Translations under genes and position numbers: made by a program | Shown here: piece by piece, positions 6,755 to 13,997 of the stretch | How the letters are laid out: the number at the start of each line of letters is the position of its first letter | Numbering within the stretch: position 1 is the stretch's first letter | The notes under the pieces: generated by a model | The model's database searches: none | What the model saw: only the letters and a program-made list of their open reading frames with translations | Told to the model about the DNA's origin: nothing | NCBI RefSeq assembly: GCF_020217025.1 | Contig: NZ_JAIWOF010000209.1 | Span: 1 to 19,675 of the forward strand | Length of the DNA stretch: 19,675 nt | Direction: 5' to 3' | DNA from: Flavobacterium sp. | GTDB taxonomy: Bacteria; Bacteroidota; Bacteroidia; Flavobacteriales; Flavobacteriaceae

Positions 6755-7849
6755 TTAGTTTACAATAAGTTTCTTAGTTGCAATTGCATTTTCAGAAGCC
6801 ATTTGAACTAAATAAAATCCACTAGATAAGTTATTCACTCTGTATGAATTATCAACTCGTGTAGGATTTTTAATTTCTTGGATGATTTGTCCGTTGATAT
6901 TGTATAAAACGATTGATTTTAACTCAGTCTCTGATGTAATTGTAACTTCGTTGTTGATTGCAGGATTTGGATAAATTGAAATAGCATTTTCTAAAGCAAA
7001 ACTTTCAGATGATAATGCTGCACATTGTGCACTATATATTTGACATACATATTCGGGATGATCAATAAACGGATTTCTATTGTTTTGTCTAGCATATATT
7101 GCATTATTTCTCGTAATCTCAAAAACACTTACAGGATCGTTATTATGCCATGTAATAAGCATGTTTAAAAAAGGAGTTGTAAATACTTGATCAGAAGTTC
7201 CATTAAACATAACGTATGACCAACTAGCTAATTGATCTTGGTAACGTGTTGCAAAATAAAAGTACATACGTGCTATATCACCTTTGAAAGCATTATTTGG
7301 TTCAAATACTTGTCCTGAATAACCCGCAATTGCACTTGATCCATGTTTTCCACCATTATTAGTTGTTGAAGAAACTACTGCAACATTTCCATGAGGATTA
7401 TCACCACGATCACCATTTACTTTTTTATCAGTTGGAGTTACAAAATGTGCATCATGTCGCATTGGGGCTGCTTGACTAAAAATAGATTGAGGAACAATAT
7501 GTTCTCTATTATAAACATCACATTCTGAACCTCCTCCAGAACCTGTATCCTGATCTGTGCCATATATAAAACCACATTCACCAGCACTACCTGTAGGGTT
7601 TTCAGTATACATGTCATAAATAGTATTGTCATTTTCATAACCAGTACCAGTAAAAACATCTCTATCTGAAGTTTGATAGGTAACCCATAATCCACTATAA
7701 CCTAAATCAGTTTGATTCTTAATGATATTAAATAATTGTGTTTTTAATGCGTAACCAGTTCCTGTTGCTGTACTATAATAACCAGCAGGAATTTGTGCCC
7801 AACCCATTAGTGAACACAATAAAAACGTTAGTAGGTAATGTTTTTTCAT
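6755..7849 (-). CDS. Secreted endonuclease I family nuclease with T9SS sorting domain
   Basis: The 364-residue product starts with a signal peptide (MKKHYLLTFLLCSLMGWAQ). The catalytic domain covers about 25-275 and holds NREHIVPQS (114-122, His117 as the likely general base), MRHDAHFVTPTD and VNGDRGDNPHG (144-154), which are the conserved blocks of the endonuclease I / His-Me finger family. The last 75 residues (ISIYPNPAINN... to LIVN) form a T9SS type A sorting domain with the SIYPNP opening and GFYLVQM core. It is therefore exported through the Sec and type IX systems to the cell surface or medium, probably to digest extracellular DNA for nutrients or biofilm turnover. The start lies 2 bases after the stop of the upstream methyltransferase gene, so they probably share a transcript although their roles seem unrelated. 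Confidence 0.93.
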   Translation of the reverse strand: MKKHYLLTFLLCSLMGWAQIPAGYYSTATGTGYALKTQLFNIIKNQTDLGYSGLWVTYQTSDRDVFTGTGYENDNTIYDMYTENPTGSAGECGFIYGTDQDTGSGGGSECDVYNREHIVPQSIFSQAAPMRHDAHFVTPTDKKVNGDRGDNPHGNVAVVSSTTNNGGKHGSSAIAGYSGQVFEPNNAFKGDIARMYFYFATRYQDQLASWSYVMFNGTSDQVFTTPFLNMLITWHNNDPVSVFEITRNNAIYARQNNRNPFIDHPEYVCQIYSAQCAALSSESFALENAISIYPNPAINNEVTITSETELKSIVLYNINGQIIQEIKNPTRVDNSYRVNNLSSGFYLVQMASENAIATKKLIVN

Positions 7850-7851
7850 AT

Positions 7852-9069
7852 CTATTTATTTTTTCTTTCTAATAATGCCATGTAAAATCCGTCGAAGCCA
7901 CTTTCACTTGCCAAGACTTTTTGGTCTTTGACAAAGTTAAATTCTTTTCCAATTTCTGTGCTTAAGAAATGCTTAATTTGTTCTTGATTTTCTGAAGGTA
8001 ATACCGAACAAGTAGCATACACTAATTTTCCACCTGGTTTTACAATTTTTGAATAATTTTCTAACACTTCAGCCTGAACTTTTCGGATGTTATCAATAAA
8101 TTCAGGTTGTAATTTCCATTTACTATCAGGGTTTCTTTTTAAAACGCCTAATCCACTACAAGGCGCATCGATTAAAACTCTATCGGCTTTTTCGTGTAAT
8201 TTTTTTATGGTTTTTGTACTTTCAATAACACGAGGTTCAATGTTGAAAGCACCATTTCTTTTAGCACGAATTTTTAATTGCTTTAATTTACTTTCGTATA
8301 AATCCATAGCAATTAATTGGCCTTTATTTTCCATTAAAGAAGCCAAATGCAAGGTTTTTCCTCCCGCACCCGCACAAGTATCTACAACGCGCATTCCTGG
8401 TTTTACATCCAAGAAATAAGCCACTAATTGAGAAGAAGCGTCTTGTACTTCAAACAAACCATCTTTAAAAGCATCTGTTAAAAAAACATTTGCTCTTTCG
8501 GTTAAAATTAAAGCATCTGGATAATCTTTGTGAAACTCAGTTTCAATATTCAAATCCATTAAGATAGCTCTTAATTTTTCTTTGGTAGTTTTAAGTTTAT
8601 TAACTCTTAAAATTACTTTCGCTTGTTCGTTTTGAGCTGCTAATTCTTTTGTCCAAGTTTCCTCACCTAATTCCTTAACACCCAATTCATCGATCCAATC
8701 TGGAATAGATTCTCTGAATTTTCTGGTTTTGGTTAATTCATCAAATTTTCCTTTGATTCTTCTAACCGGTGTATCTTCAAAATATTTCCAATCGGGTAGG
8801 GTATAACCTCTTAATACTGCCCAAACGGCAAATATTCTCCAAATTTTATCTCTATCAAAAGGTTCTTTTACTTCTGCAATTTCGGTGTATAAACGTTTCC
8901 ATCTTACGATTTCGTAAATGGTTTCTGCTACGAATTTTCTATCGTGACTTCCCCAACGTTTGTCTTTTTTAAGTGCTCTAGCAACCACTTTATCAGCGTA
9001 TTCACCTTCGTTAAAAATCGCCATAAGCGAATCGATTGTTGTGAATACTAAATTTCTGTGTAATCTCAT
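7852..9069 (-). CDS. RsmB/NOP-family SAM-dependent RNA cytosine methyltransferase
   Basis: The 405-residue product has an N-terminal helical region (about 1-140, NusB-like position) and a Rossmann methyltransferase domain. Motifs seen are the SAM-binding DTCAGAGGKT (230-239), DAPCSGLGVLKRNPD (301-315) with Cys304, and YATCSVLPSENQEQI (351-365) with Cys354. The two cysteines are those used by m5C RNA methyltransferases, one as nucleophile and one for product release. The likely substrate is rRNA, in the manner of RsmB acting on 16S rRNA, but the exact position cannot be read from sequence. The start ATG at 9069-9067 has a TATCTTTG promoter box 22 bases upstream. The endonuclease gene follows after 2 bases. 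Confidence 0.93.
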   Translation of the reverse strand: MRLHRNLVFTTIDSLMAIFNEGEYADKVVARALKKDKRWGSHDRKFVAETIYEIVRWKRLYTEIAEVKEPFDRDKIWRIFAVWAVLRGYTLPDWKYFEDTPVRRIKGKFDELTKTRKFRESIPDWIDELGVKELGEETWTKELAAQNEQAKVILRVNKLKTTKEKLRAILMDLNIETEFHKDYPDALILTERANVFLTDAFKDGLFEVQDASSQLVAYFLDVKPGMRVVDTCAGAGGKTLHLASLMENKGQLIAMDLYESKLKQLKIRAKRNGAFNIEPRVIESTKTIKKLHEKADRVLIDAPCSGLGVLKRNPDSKWKLQPEFIDNIRKVQAEVLENYSKIVKPGGKLVYATCSVLPSENQEQIKHFLSTEIGKEFNFVKDQKVLASESGFDGFYMALLERKNK

Positions 9070-9090
9070 TATTTATTTTAAATCAGCCTG

Positions 9091-9098
9091 CAAAGATA
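9091..9098 (-). promoter_or_regulatory. -7 promoter box for the RNA methyltransferase gene
   Basis: On the - strand this reads TATCTTTG, a full match to TAnnTTTG, 22 bases before the start codon. It lies just downstream of the terminator of the preceding - strand gene, so it would give the methyltransferase-endonuclease pair its own transcript. No good -33 TTTG is seen at the expected spacing. Confidence 0.5.
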
Positions 9099-9113
9099 CG
9101 AATAAAAATAAAA

Positions 9114-9137
9114 AAAGCTGCCAAAATTGACAGCTTT
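9114..9137 (-). terminator. Terminator after the aromatic/RGN-repeat protein gene (- strand)
   Basis: AAAGCTGCCA (9114-9123) pairs with TGACAGCTTT (9128-9137) with one mismatch and a 4-base loop. Read on the - strand it ends in a T-rich run. It sits 5 bases after the stop codon of the gene at 9143-10306. Confidence 0.8.
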
Positions 9138-9142
9138 AATAT

Positions 9143-10306
9143 TTATCCTCTTCCGCTTCCTCTTCCTTCGGAACCTCTTGAGTTTGAATTGCCTCGTGGA
9201 GCGCTATTTCGTGGTTGTGAGTTACCTCTTGAAGAATTTCCTCTAACTTCGGAATTTCCTCTGTTACCATTACTTGTTACTGTTCCTCGTTCTCTTGGTG
9301 AATTACTTCTGTTTTCAGAATATTCTCTACCACGATTTGATTTTGGTCCATCGTTTCTTCCTCTATTTTCGTTAGTAACTCTTGGTGAATTTCCTCTGTT
9401 TTCAGTAACAACTCTTGTACCAGAATTTCCTCTTGTTCCGTTGTTTCTTGGATTACTTGTTTCAGTTCGAGTTCTTGGCGTTGTTCCATTATATTCTCTT
9501 GTTTCACGAGTTCCTCTTGGTGAGTTTGAAGTTATTTCGCTTCTATTTCTCGGAGAATTGATATTTCTTCTTGAATCTAATTCATAACGGTTTGAATATC
9601 CTGAATTTCTATGTGCGAAGGAACGATTTGGATGCATTCTTTCGTAACCATTTCCTCTTCTTCCATAATAATTGTTATAAACTGAAGCACATCTTCTGTG
9701 TGAAACATAATGATAACTGTGACCAAAATTGATATGAAGATGAATGTGATTTCTATATCTAAAAATTGGGAACGGATTCCAGTAGCTATAGTAACTAGGA
9801 TAATAACCCCAATACCATGATGAATAATACGGACGATAATTTCCTACCCAAAAAGTGGTATAAATTATTGGAGTATGCACATAAACAGGTTCGTAAATAT
9901 AATTGGTTCCATACATGTAAACATCACCAACAACTTGTACTTGAACTCGGTTGTTGCTATCTCGTTCTACTTCAATTGTAGCGACATCTTGAAAAACATC
10001 TTTTTCCAAAACAGCTTGCACCACAACTAAATGCACGTTTCCTTCAACTGTTTCAATAACTCTTAAATAATCGACATAATTATCGTTATTCAAATCTAAA
10101 TTGGAGATTTGAGTTTTAGGATCATTCAACCTTCTTTCAAAATCTTCTAAGTCTTTTGCATCACCAAAAACAGTAGCAACCGCTCTTAAATCTAAGTTAT
10201 CGCTGATATCCGAATTTTTTGCTGTAACCGTAGTTTTATCTTGTGCAAAAAGTGAACCTATAGTCAATGAAGCCAGTAAGCTCAGATGTATCAATTTCGT
10301 TTTCAT
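9143..10306 (-). CDS. Secreted protein with aromatic-rich core and RGNS-repeat tail, function unknown
   Basis: I cannot assign a function. The 387-residue product starts with a signal peptide (MKTKLIHLSLLASLTIGSLFAQ). Residues 35-150 look like a folded domain and include DLNNDNYVDYLRV (71-83), which resembles an EF-hand calcium loop, and the beta-rich VHLVVVQAVL and VQVQVVGDVYMYG. Residues 150-205 are packed with Tyr, Trp and His (NYRPYYSSWYWGYYP, HIHLHINFGHSYHYVSH). From about 250 to the end the chain is low-complexity Arg, Gly, Asn and Ser with repeated RGNS, NSPR and TENRG units. It is probably exported to the periplasm or surface; the basic tail could bind nucleic acid or polysaccharide, which is speculation. 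Related proteins are, as far as I recall, common and uncharacterised in Flavobacteriaceae. Confidence 0.85.
   Translation of the reverse strand: MKTKLIHLSLLASLTIGSLFAQDKTTVTAKNSDISDNLDLRAVATVFGDAKDLEDFERRLNDPKTQISNLDLNNDNYVDYLRVIETVEGNVHLVVVQAVLEKDVFQDVATIEVERDSNNRVQVQVVGDVYMYGTNYIYEPVYVHTPIIYTTFWVGNYRPYYSSWYWGYYPSYYSYWNPFPIFRYRNHIHLHINFGHSYHYVSHRRCASVYNNYYGRRGNGYERMHPNRSFAHRNSGYSNRYELDSRRNINSPRNRSEITSNSPRGTRETREYNGTTPRTRTETSNPRNNGTRGNSGTRVVTENRGNSPRVTNENRGRNDGPKSNRGREYSENRSNSPRERGTVTSNGNRGNSEVRGNSSRGNSQPRNSAPRGNSNSRGSEGRGSGRG
9146..9559 (-). repeat. Degenerate tandem repeats coding the Arg/Gly/Asn/Ser tail
   Basis: The DNA coding residues 250-387 of the preceding gene consists of short imperfect units that spell RGNS, NSPR and TENRG again and again. 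The biased content leaves long open frames on the other strand and in another - frame here; these are by-products of the repeat, not genes. Slippage could change the tail length between strains. Confidence 0.7.
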
Positions 10307-10437
10307 AATATATTCGTTTTAAGGTTCTTATTTCTATTTTTGAATAACCAATTACTGTGCCAAAGTTTTTTAAATGAAATTAACTTATTGATTGTTAGTT
10401 GTTTGTAAAATATGTTTTTCCTTTGCAACATTTCCAT

Positions 10438-10445
10438 TATATTTG
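10438..10445 (+). promoter_or_regulatory. Possible -7 box before the BNR-repeat gene
   Basis: TATATTTG matches TAnnTTTG and lies 17 bases before the start at 10463. A TTTG at 10422-10425 is too close for a standard -33 box. The 156-base divergent gap between this gene and the - strand gene at 10306 holds no other clear signal. Confidence 0.3.
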
Positions 10446-10462
10446 AAAATAAAAACTAACTA

Positions 10463-11485
10463 ATGAAGAAAATAGTTGCATTTCTGTTATTCATAAATAT
10501 TTCTGTAATAGCTCAAAATAAAAAATTTAATTCGGAAGTAATTCTCGAAACGAAATTGAGTTGTAGAGCTATTTTAGTTGACGATGAAAAAGTTTGGATG
10601 GGAATGGATAAAGGTCGTTACGGATTTTACGATAAAAAGAAAGATACCACTATCATAAAAGAAATTCAATCCGTTGCCCGAACTACAGAATTTAGAAGTA
10701 TAGCAGGAACCAAAGAAGCTATTTTCATTCTAGCTGTTGGAAATCCTGCGATGTTGATTCGTATTGATAAAAAAACATTGGAAGAAACTGTTGTTTATAA
10801 AGAAGAACACGAAAAAGTATTTTACGATAGTATGCAATTTGTAGATAATTTAAACGGATTTGCCATGGGTGACCCAATTGAAAATTGTTTAGCATTCATA
10901 AAAACGAATGATGGAGGCAAAACGTGGCAAAAAGTAAATTGTGATGTTTTACCAAAAGTTTCAGAAGGTGAAGCCGCTTTTGCAACAAGTAACACCAATT
11001 TAACTATAAAAGGAAAATCGATTTTTATGGTTTCTGGTGGGAAGAAATCGAGAGTTTTTGTTTCTAAAGATTTTGGAGCAACTTGGAAAGTTTATGAAAC
11101 ACCAATAGCACAAGGAGAAACCATGACTGGAATTTTCACTGCTGACTTTTACAATGAAAAACTCGGAATTATTGCAGGTGGAAATTACGAAAAACAAGAC
11201 CAAAATTGGGCCAACAAAGCTATTACTAAAAACGGTGGAAAAACTTGGAAATTAATCGCTGAAAAAGAAGCTTTTGGTTATGCTTCTTGCGTTCAGTTTG
11301 TTCCAAATAGTAACGGAAAAAAGCTTATTTCTGTTGGTGGAACAGGCATGTTTTATTCGGGTAATTTTGGCAAAAATTGGACAAAATTCTCAGATGATAA
11401 AGATTTTTTTACTTTCAGATTTGAATCAGAGAAAGTCTTTTATGCAACAGGAAGAAATAAGTTGGTTCGATTTGAAATAGAATAA
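10463..11485 (+). CDS. Exported BNR/Asp-box beta-propeller protein
   Basis: The 340-residue product has a signal peptide (MKKIVAFLLFINISVIAQ) and four Asp-box motifs of the form S/T-x-D/N-x-G-x-x-W: TNDGGKTW (148-155), SKDFGATW (201-208), TKNGGKTW (255-262) and SGNFGKNW (299-306). These mark the turns of a beta-propeller as in sialidases and the Ycf48 photosystem assembly factor. Spacing of about 45-55 residues fits one box per blade. The sialidase catalytic Arg triad and FRIP motif are not visible, so enzymatic activity is doubtful. Flavobacterial homologues are often annotated as oxidoreductase without evidence. It is probably a periplasmic or surface protein of unknown role. It stands alone, with a divergent gene upstream and a terminator right after the stop. 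Confidence 0.85.
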   Translation: MKKIVAFLLFINISVIAQNKKFNSEVILETKLSCRAILVDDEKVWMGMDKGRYGFYDKKKDTTIIKEIQSVARTTEFRSIAGTKEAIFILAVGNPAMLIRIDKKTLEETVVYKEEHEKVFYDSMQFVDNLNGFAMGDPIENCLAFIKTNDGGKTWQKVNCDVLPKVSEGEAAFATSNTNLTIKGKSIFMVSGGKKSRVFVSKDFGATWKVYETPIAQGETMTGIFTADFYNEKLGIIAGGNYEKQDQNWANKAITKNGGKTWKLIAEKEAFGYASCVQFVPNSNGKKLISVGGTGMFYSGNFGKNWTKFSDDKDFFTFRFESEKVFYATGRNKLVRFEIE

Positions 11486-11491
11486 AAAAAA

Positions 11492-11513
11492 GCGTTCAAC
11501 TATTGCTGAACGC
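11492..11513. terminator. Bidirectional terminator between converging genes
   Basis: GCGTTCA (11492-11498) pairs with TGAACGC (11507-11513) around an 8-base loop. The stem is preceded by eight A and followed by a T-rich run, so it can stop transcription from both the BNR gene (+) and the sigma-factor operon (-). Confidence 0.85.
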
Positions 11514-11527
11514 CTTTTATTTTATAA

Positions 11528-11977
11528 CTAACCTCTTCTTTTTTCACGCATTTGTTTTAATAATTCTCTATTAAAATCTTCTTCGGCTTTTTTAAGTTTG
11601 ATGATTTTCTTAGCACTAATTACACCTTGTAAGTCTTTAATAAATTTTTTTCTTAGGTTAAATAGATTCTCTTCTAAACTTTCCATTTGAACTAAAAGAG
11701 CAGAAGCTTCTTTTTCGCTTAATTTATCAACACTTCCTGGTCTAAAACGATCTAAAATAGCTCTCATTTTTTCATGACGCAACTCCGCTTGTTTGTCATC
11801 AAATGCATTGTAGAGTGGCCAAAATTTTTGAGCTTCTTCTGTTGTTAGTTCTAACTGTTCTGTTATGTAAGCAACTTTTAGTGCTTTTACTTTTTCTCTT
11901 TTTTCTTTAAAATCCTGTGAAAAGGATACAGATGAAATAAAAAGTAATATAATTGGTAATATAAATTTCGTTTTCAT
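11528..11977 (-). CDS. Small exported Spy/LTXXQ-like protein of an ECF sigma operon
   Basis: The 149-residue product has a signal peptide (MKTKFILPIILLFISSVSFSQ) and a helical, highly charged mature part. ITEQLELTTEEAQKFWPLYNAF (about 38-59) resembles the LTxxQ region of Spy/CpxP periplasmic proteins, where the first helix is followed by a conserved aromatic pair. The last residues are strongly basic (MREKRRG). Flavobacterial homologues in this place are often labelled sensor of ECF-type sigma factor. A role in sensing or buffering envelope stress, as for Spy and CpxP, is inferred from the family and from its place as the third gene after a sigma factor. It starts 10 bases after the stop of the membrane protein gene and ends at the shared terminator. 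Confidence 0.8.
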   Translation of the reverse strand: MKTKFILPIILLFISSVSFSQDFKEKREKVKALKVAYITEQLELTTEEAQKFWPLYNAFDDKQAELRHEKMRAILDRFRPGSVDKLSEKEASALLVQMESLEENLFNLRKKFIKDLQGVISAKKIIKLKKAEEDFNRELLKQMREKRRG

Positions 11978-11987
11978 GGGTAAATTA

Positions 11988-12410
11988 TTATTCGTTAATA
12001 TAGTAATCTAAATTTTCTGATTCGGAAAGATAATCTTCCACAGCATCAGAATTAGCTTCATTTATTGATAAATTATTTTCTAATTCAGCAATGTCTTCAT
12101 CGGTTAAGTGTTTTGACAACTCAGTGATTCCAATTCCCTGTTGTTGAGATAGATATATTTCTATAGTTCCAGCATCTAAATTGTTTTCTTTTGCCATATT
12201 AAAATAAACCGGAATTGCAATGGCAAGTAAAAGAACAGCTGCAATAGCACTTATCCAAACTTGTTTTCTATAAAATAAAGAAACAACTTTAGTTTCCTTT
12301 TCTTTAGAAATTTGTTCCATCATTTTTGCTTCGAATTGCTCAAAGTAGTTTTCTGGAACTTTAAATCCCGATTTAATTTCTTTGTTATTTTCTAAATCAA
12401 ATTGTTTCAT
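11988..12410 (-). CDS. Single-pass membrane protein, probable anti-sigma factor
   Basis: The 140-residue product has a cytoplasmic N-terminal part of about 50 residues (opening MKQFDLENNKEIKSGFKVPENYFEQFE), one membrane helix at about 51-71 (VWISAIAAVLLLAIAIPVYF), and an acidic outer domain rich in Glu and Asp. The gene directly follows an ECF sigma factor, and this topology is that of membrane anti-sigma factors. No zinc-binding HxxxCxxC motif is present, so it is not a classic ZAS anti-sigma. The function is inferred from topology and context. A TATTTTTG box on the - strand (12428-12421) lies 10 bases before the start and could provide an internal promoter. Confidence 0.75.
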   Translation of the reverse strand: MKQFDLENNKEIKSGFKVPENYFEQFEAKMMEQISKEKETKVVSLFYRKQVWISAIAAVLLLAIAIPVYFNMAKENNLDAGTIEIYLSQQQGIGITELSKHLTDEDIAELENNLSINEANSDAVEDYLSESENLDYYINE

Positions 12411-12440
12411 ATCTATTGGACAAAAATAAGGCTAAAAGGT

Positions 12441-13019
12441 TTAATTGGTATGTAAAAATTCTTCAATTTTCTTAACTGCTATATGATAACTTGCTTTCAA
12501 AGCACCAACAGAAGTTCCTAAAATTTCGGACATTTCTTCGTATTTTAATTCTTCAAAATATTTCATTTTAAAGACCATTTGTTGTTTTTCAGGCAAAATA
12601 GCAATGGCTTTTTGTAATTTCAGTTGGATTTCATCGCCATCAAAAAATACATCACTTTCTAATTTATTTATCGCTTTTTGTTGGGCTTCTTCATTTGAAA
12701 TTCCTTGTTTTTTTGCTCTTTGTTGCATGAAGGTTATGGCTTCATTGGTGGCAATTCGGTACATCCAAGAATATAATTTGCTATCGCCTTTGAAATTTTT
12801 CAGATTGCCAAAAACTTTTACAAACGTATTTTGAAGTACATCATCGGCATCATAATGATTTAAAACCATGTTTCTAATGTGATAATACAATGGTTTTTGA
12901 TACAATTGTAATAGCTTTCGAAACGCTTCGTTCTGCGTTTTCGGGTTTAATAATTCTGAGATGAAAGCTTTTTCGTCTTGCAAAATGCGATATTTGTTTA
13001 TAGGACTAAAGATATTCAA
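12441..13019 (-). CDS. ECF-type RNA polymerase sigma factor
   Basis: The 192-residue product shows both sigma-70 parts needed in ECF factors. Region 2 spans about 35-105 and includes YDADDVLQNTFVKVF (56-70) and LYSWMYRIATNEAITF (82-97). Region 4 spans about 135-190 with LPEKQQMVFKMKYFEEL (142-158), YEEMSEILGTSVGALKASYH (160-179) as the helix-turn-helix and a basic end. It directs RNA polymerase to a small regulon, probably for envelope or extracytoplasmic stress. The next two genes on the same strand look like its anti-sigma factor and a periplasmic sensor. The first 15 residues before LQDEKAFISELL are less typical, so a slightly later start is possible. It diverges from pdxH with 79 bases between the start codons; no TAnnTTTG box is visible on its side, which would suit autoregulation. 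Confidence 0.93.
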   Translation of the reverse strand: MNIFSPINKYRILQDEKAFISELLNPKTQNEAFRKLLQLYQKPLYYHIRNMVLNHYDADDVLQNTFVKVFGNLKNFKGDSKLYSWMYRIATNEAITFMQQRAKKQGISNEEAQQKAINKLESDVFFDGDEIQLKLQKAIAILPEKQQMVFKMKYFEELKYEEMSEILGTSVGALKASYHIAVKKIEEFLHTN

Positions 13020-13069
13020 AAAGGTTTAATTTTAATTTTTGTTTTAGTAAAAAAACAAGTTTCCCTTTG

Positions 13070-13077
13070 TAACTTTG
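13070..13077 (+). promoter_or_regulatory. -7 promoter box for pdxH
   Basis: TAACTTTG is a full match to TAnnTTTG, 21 bases before the pdxH ATG. The in-frame TTG at 13075 lies inside this box, which argues against using it as a start codon. No -33 TTTG is seen at 19-21 bases spacing. Confidence 0.5.
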
Positions 13078-13098
13078 CTTTGTAGAAATAAAATAACG

Positions 13099-13743
13099 AT
13101 GAAAGATTTAAGCAATTATAGAAAATCATACGAAAAGAGTGAGTTATTGGAAAATCAAATTCCAGAAGATCCAATAAATTTATTTCATAAATGGTTTTAT
13201 GAAGCGGAAGAATTAAATGCAGCCGAGGAAGTAAATGCTATGACCGTTACAACCATAGGTTTAGATGGTTTCCCGAAAGCTCGCGTGGTATTGCTTAAAA
13301 AGTTCAATGAAGAAGGTTTTATTTTTTATACCAACTACAATTCCGAAAAAGGAAAAGCCATTTTGAATAACCCGCATATTTGTTTGTCTTTCTTTTGGCC
13401 AACGGTGGAACGTCAGATTATCATTAAAGGGATTGCTGAAAAAACGGCTGATGTTATATCAGATAATTATTTTGCTTCTCGACCAGATGGAAGTAAATTA
13501 GGAGCTATTGTTTCGCCACAAAGTGAAGTAATTCCGAATCGAGAGTTTTTAGAGAATAATTTGAAAGCCTTAGAAAAAGAGTGGGAGGGAAAAGAAATTT
13601 TGCGTCCAGCGCATTGGGGTGGTTTTTTAGTGCGCCCTGTAGAAGTAGAGTTTTGGCAAGGAAGACCAAATCGTTTACATGATCGAATTCGCTATCAATT
13701 AACCAACGAATACGATTGGAAAATAGATCGTTTATCTCCTTGA
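13099..13743 (+). CDS. pdxH: Pyridoxine/pyridoxamine 5'-phosphate oxidase
   Basis: This 214-residue enzyme oxidises pyridoxine or pyridoxamine 5'-phosphate to pyridoxal 5'-phosphate with FMN and oxygen, the last step of vitamin B6 salvage. It shows the family blocks in order: ARVVLLK (61-67) and FYTNYNSEKG (76-85) for FMN binding, FFWPTVERQI (98-107), FASRPDGSKLGA (125-136), SPQSEVI (139-145), and the C-terminal signature EFWQGRPNRLHDRIRY (184-199), ending RLSP. The length is normal for PdxH. I chose ATG 13099; a longer frame opens with TTG at 13075, but its extra eight residues do not resemble the family and overlap the promoter box. It is transcribed alone and ends at a strong terminator. 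Confidence 0.97.
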   Translation: MKDLSNYRKSYEKSELLENQIPEDPINLFHKWFYEAEELNAAEEVNAMTVTTIGLDGFPKARVVLLKKFNEEGFIFYTNYNSEKGKAILNNPHICLSFFWPTVERQIIIKGIAEKTADVISDNYFASRPDGSKLGAIVSPQSEVIPNREFLENNLKALEKEWEGKEILRPAHWGGFLVRPVEVEFWQGRPNRLHDRIRYQLTNEYDWKIDRLSP

Positions 13744-13772
13744 TATTCAATTTTTTAAAATAGAATAGAAAT

Positions 13773-13810
13773 AAAAAAAATCCTAAGCTTTACAACTTAG
13801 GATTTTTTTT
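13773..13810. terminator. Terminator after pdxH
   Basis: AAAAAAAATCCTAAG (13773-13787) pairs perfectly with CTTAGGATTTTTTTT (13796-13810) around an 8-base loop. The T-run is eight bases long. It lies 29 bases after the pdxH stop. Confidence 0.92.
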
Positions 13811-13888
13811 ATTTCTGTAAGTAAAGTTTTAAGCAATTGATACTCAAATGTTTAAAACGTTAAATTTTAATGCATTTCATCGATTTTT

Positions 13889-13919
13889 TTTGTTAGTCAC
13901 CGATATTTTTGTACTTTAG
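13889..13919 (+). promoter_or_regulatory. Promoter of the CAP-domain lipoprotein gene
   Basis: TTTG (13889-13892) is followed after exactly 19 bases by TACTTTAG (13912-13919), one base off TAnnTTTG. A second box, TATTTTTG (13904-13911), matches the -7 consensus fully but lacks a spaced -33. Either would leave a leader of about 70-90 bases, in which TTGTTAAT (13922-13929) and ATTAACAA (13959-13966) can pair. The rest of 13811-13997 shows nothing else I can name. Confidence 0.45.
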
Positions 13920-13997
13920 TCTTGTTAATCAAACACTTAATCGGTTTTTTTGGTTTTTATTAACAAAACAACAACTACTAAATAAAATACGCAACTT

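Noticed and set aside
9189..9587. Open frame of 132 residues on the + strand, rich in Leu, Pro and Phe
   Set aside because: It is antisense to the RGNS repeat tail. The repeat codons leave the opposite strand free of stops, and the translation looks like a mirrored repeat with no domain.
10463..11485. Sialidase activity for the BNR-repeat protein
   Set aside because: Four Asp-boxes are present but the FRIP motif and the catalytic arginine triad are not, so only the propeller fold is supported.
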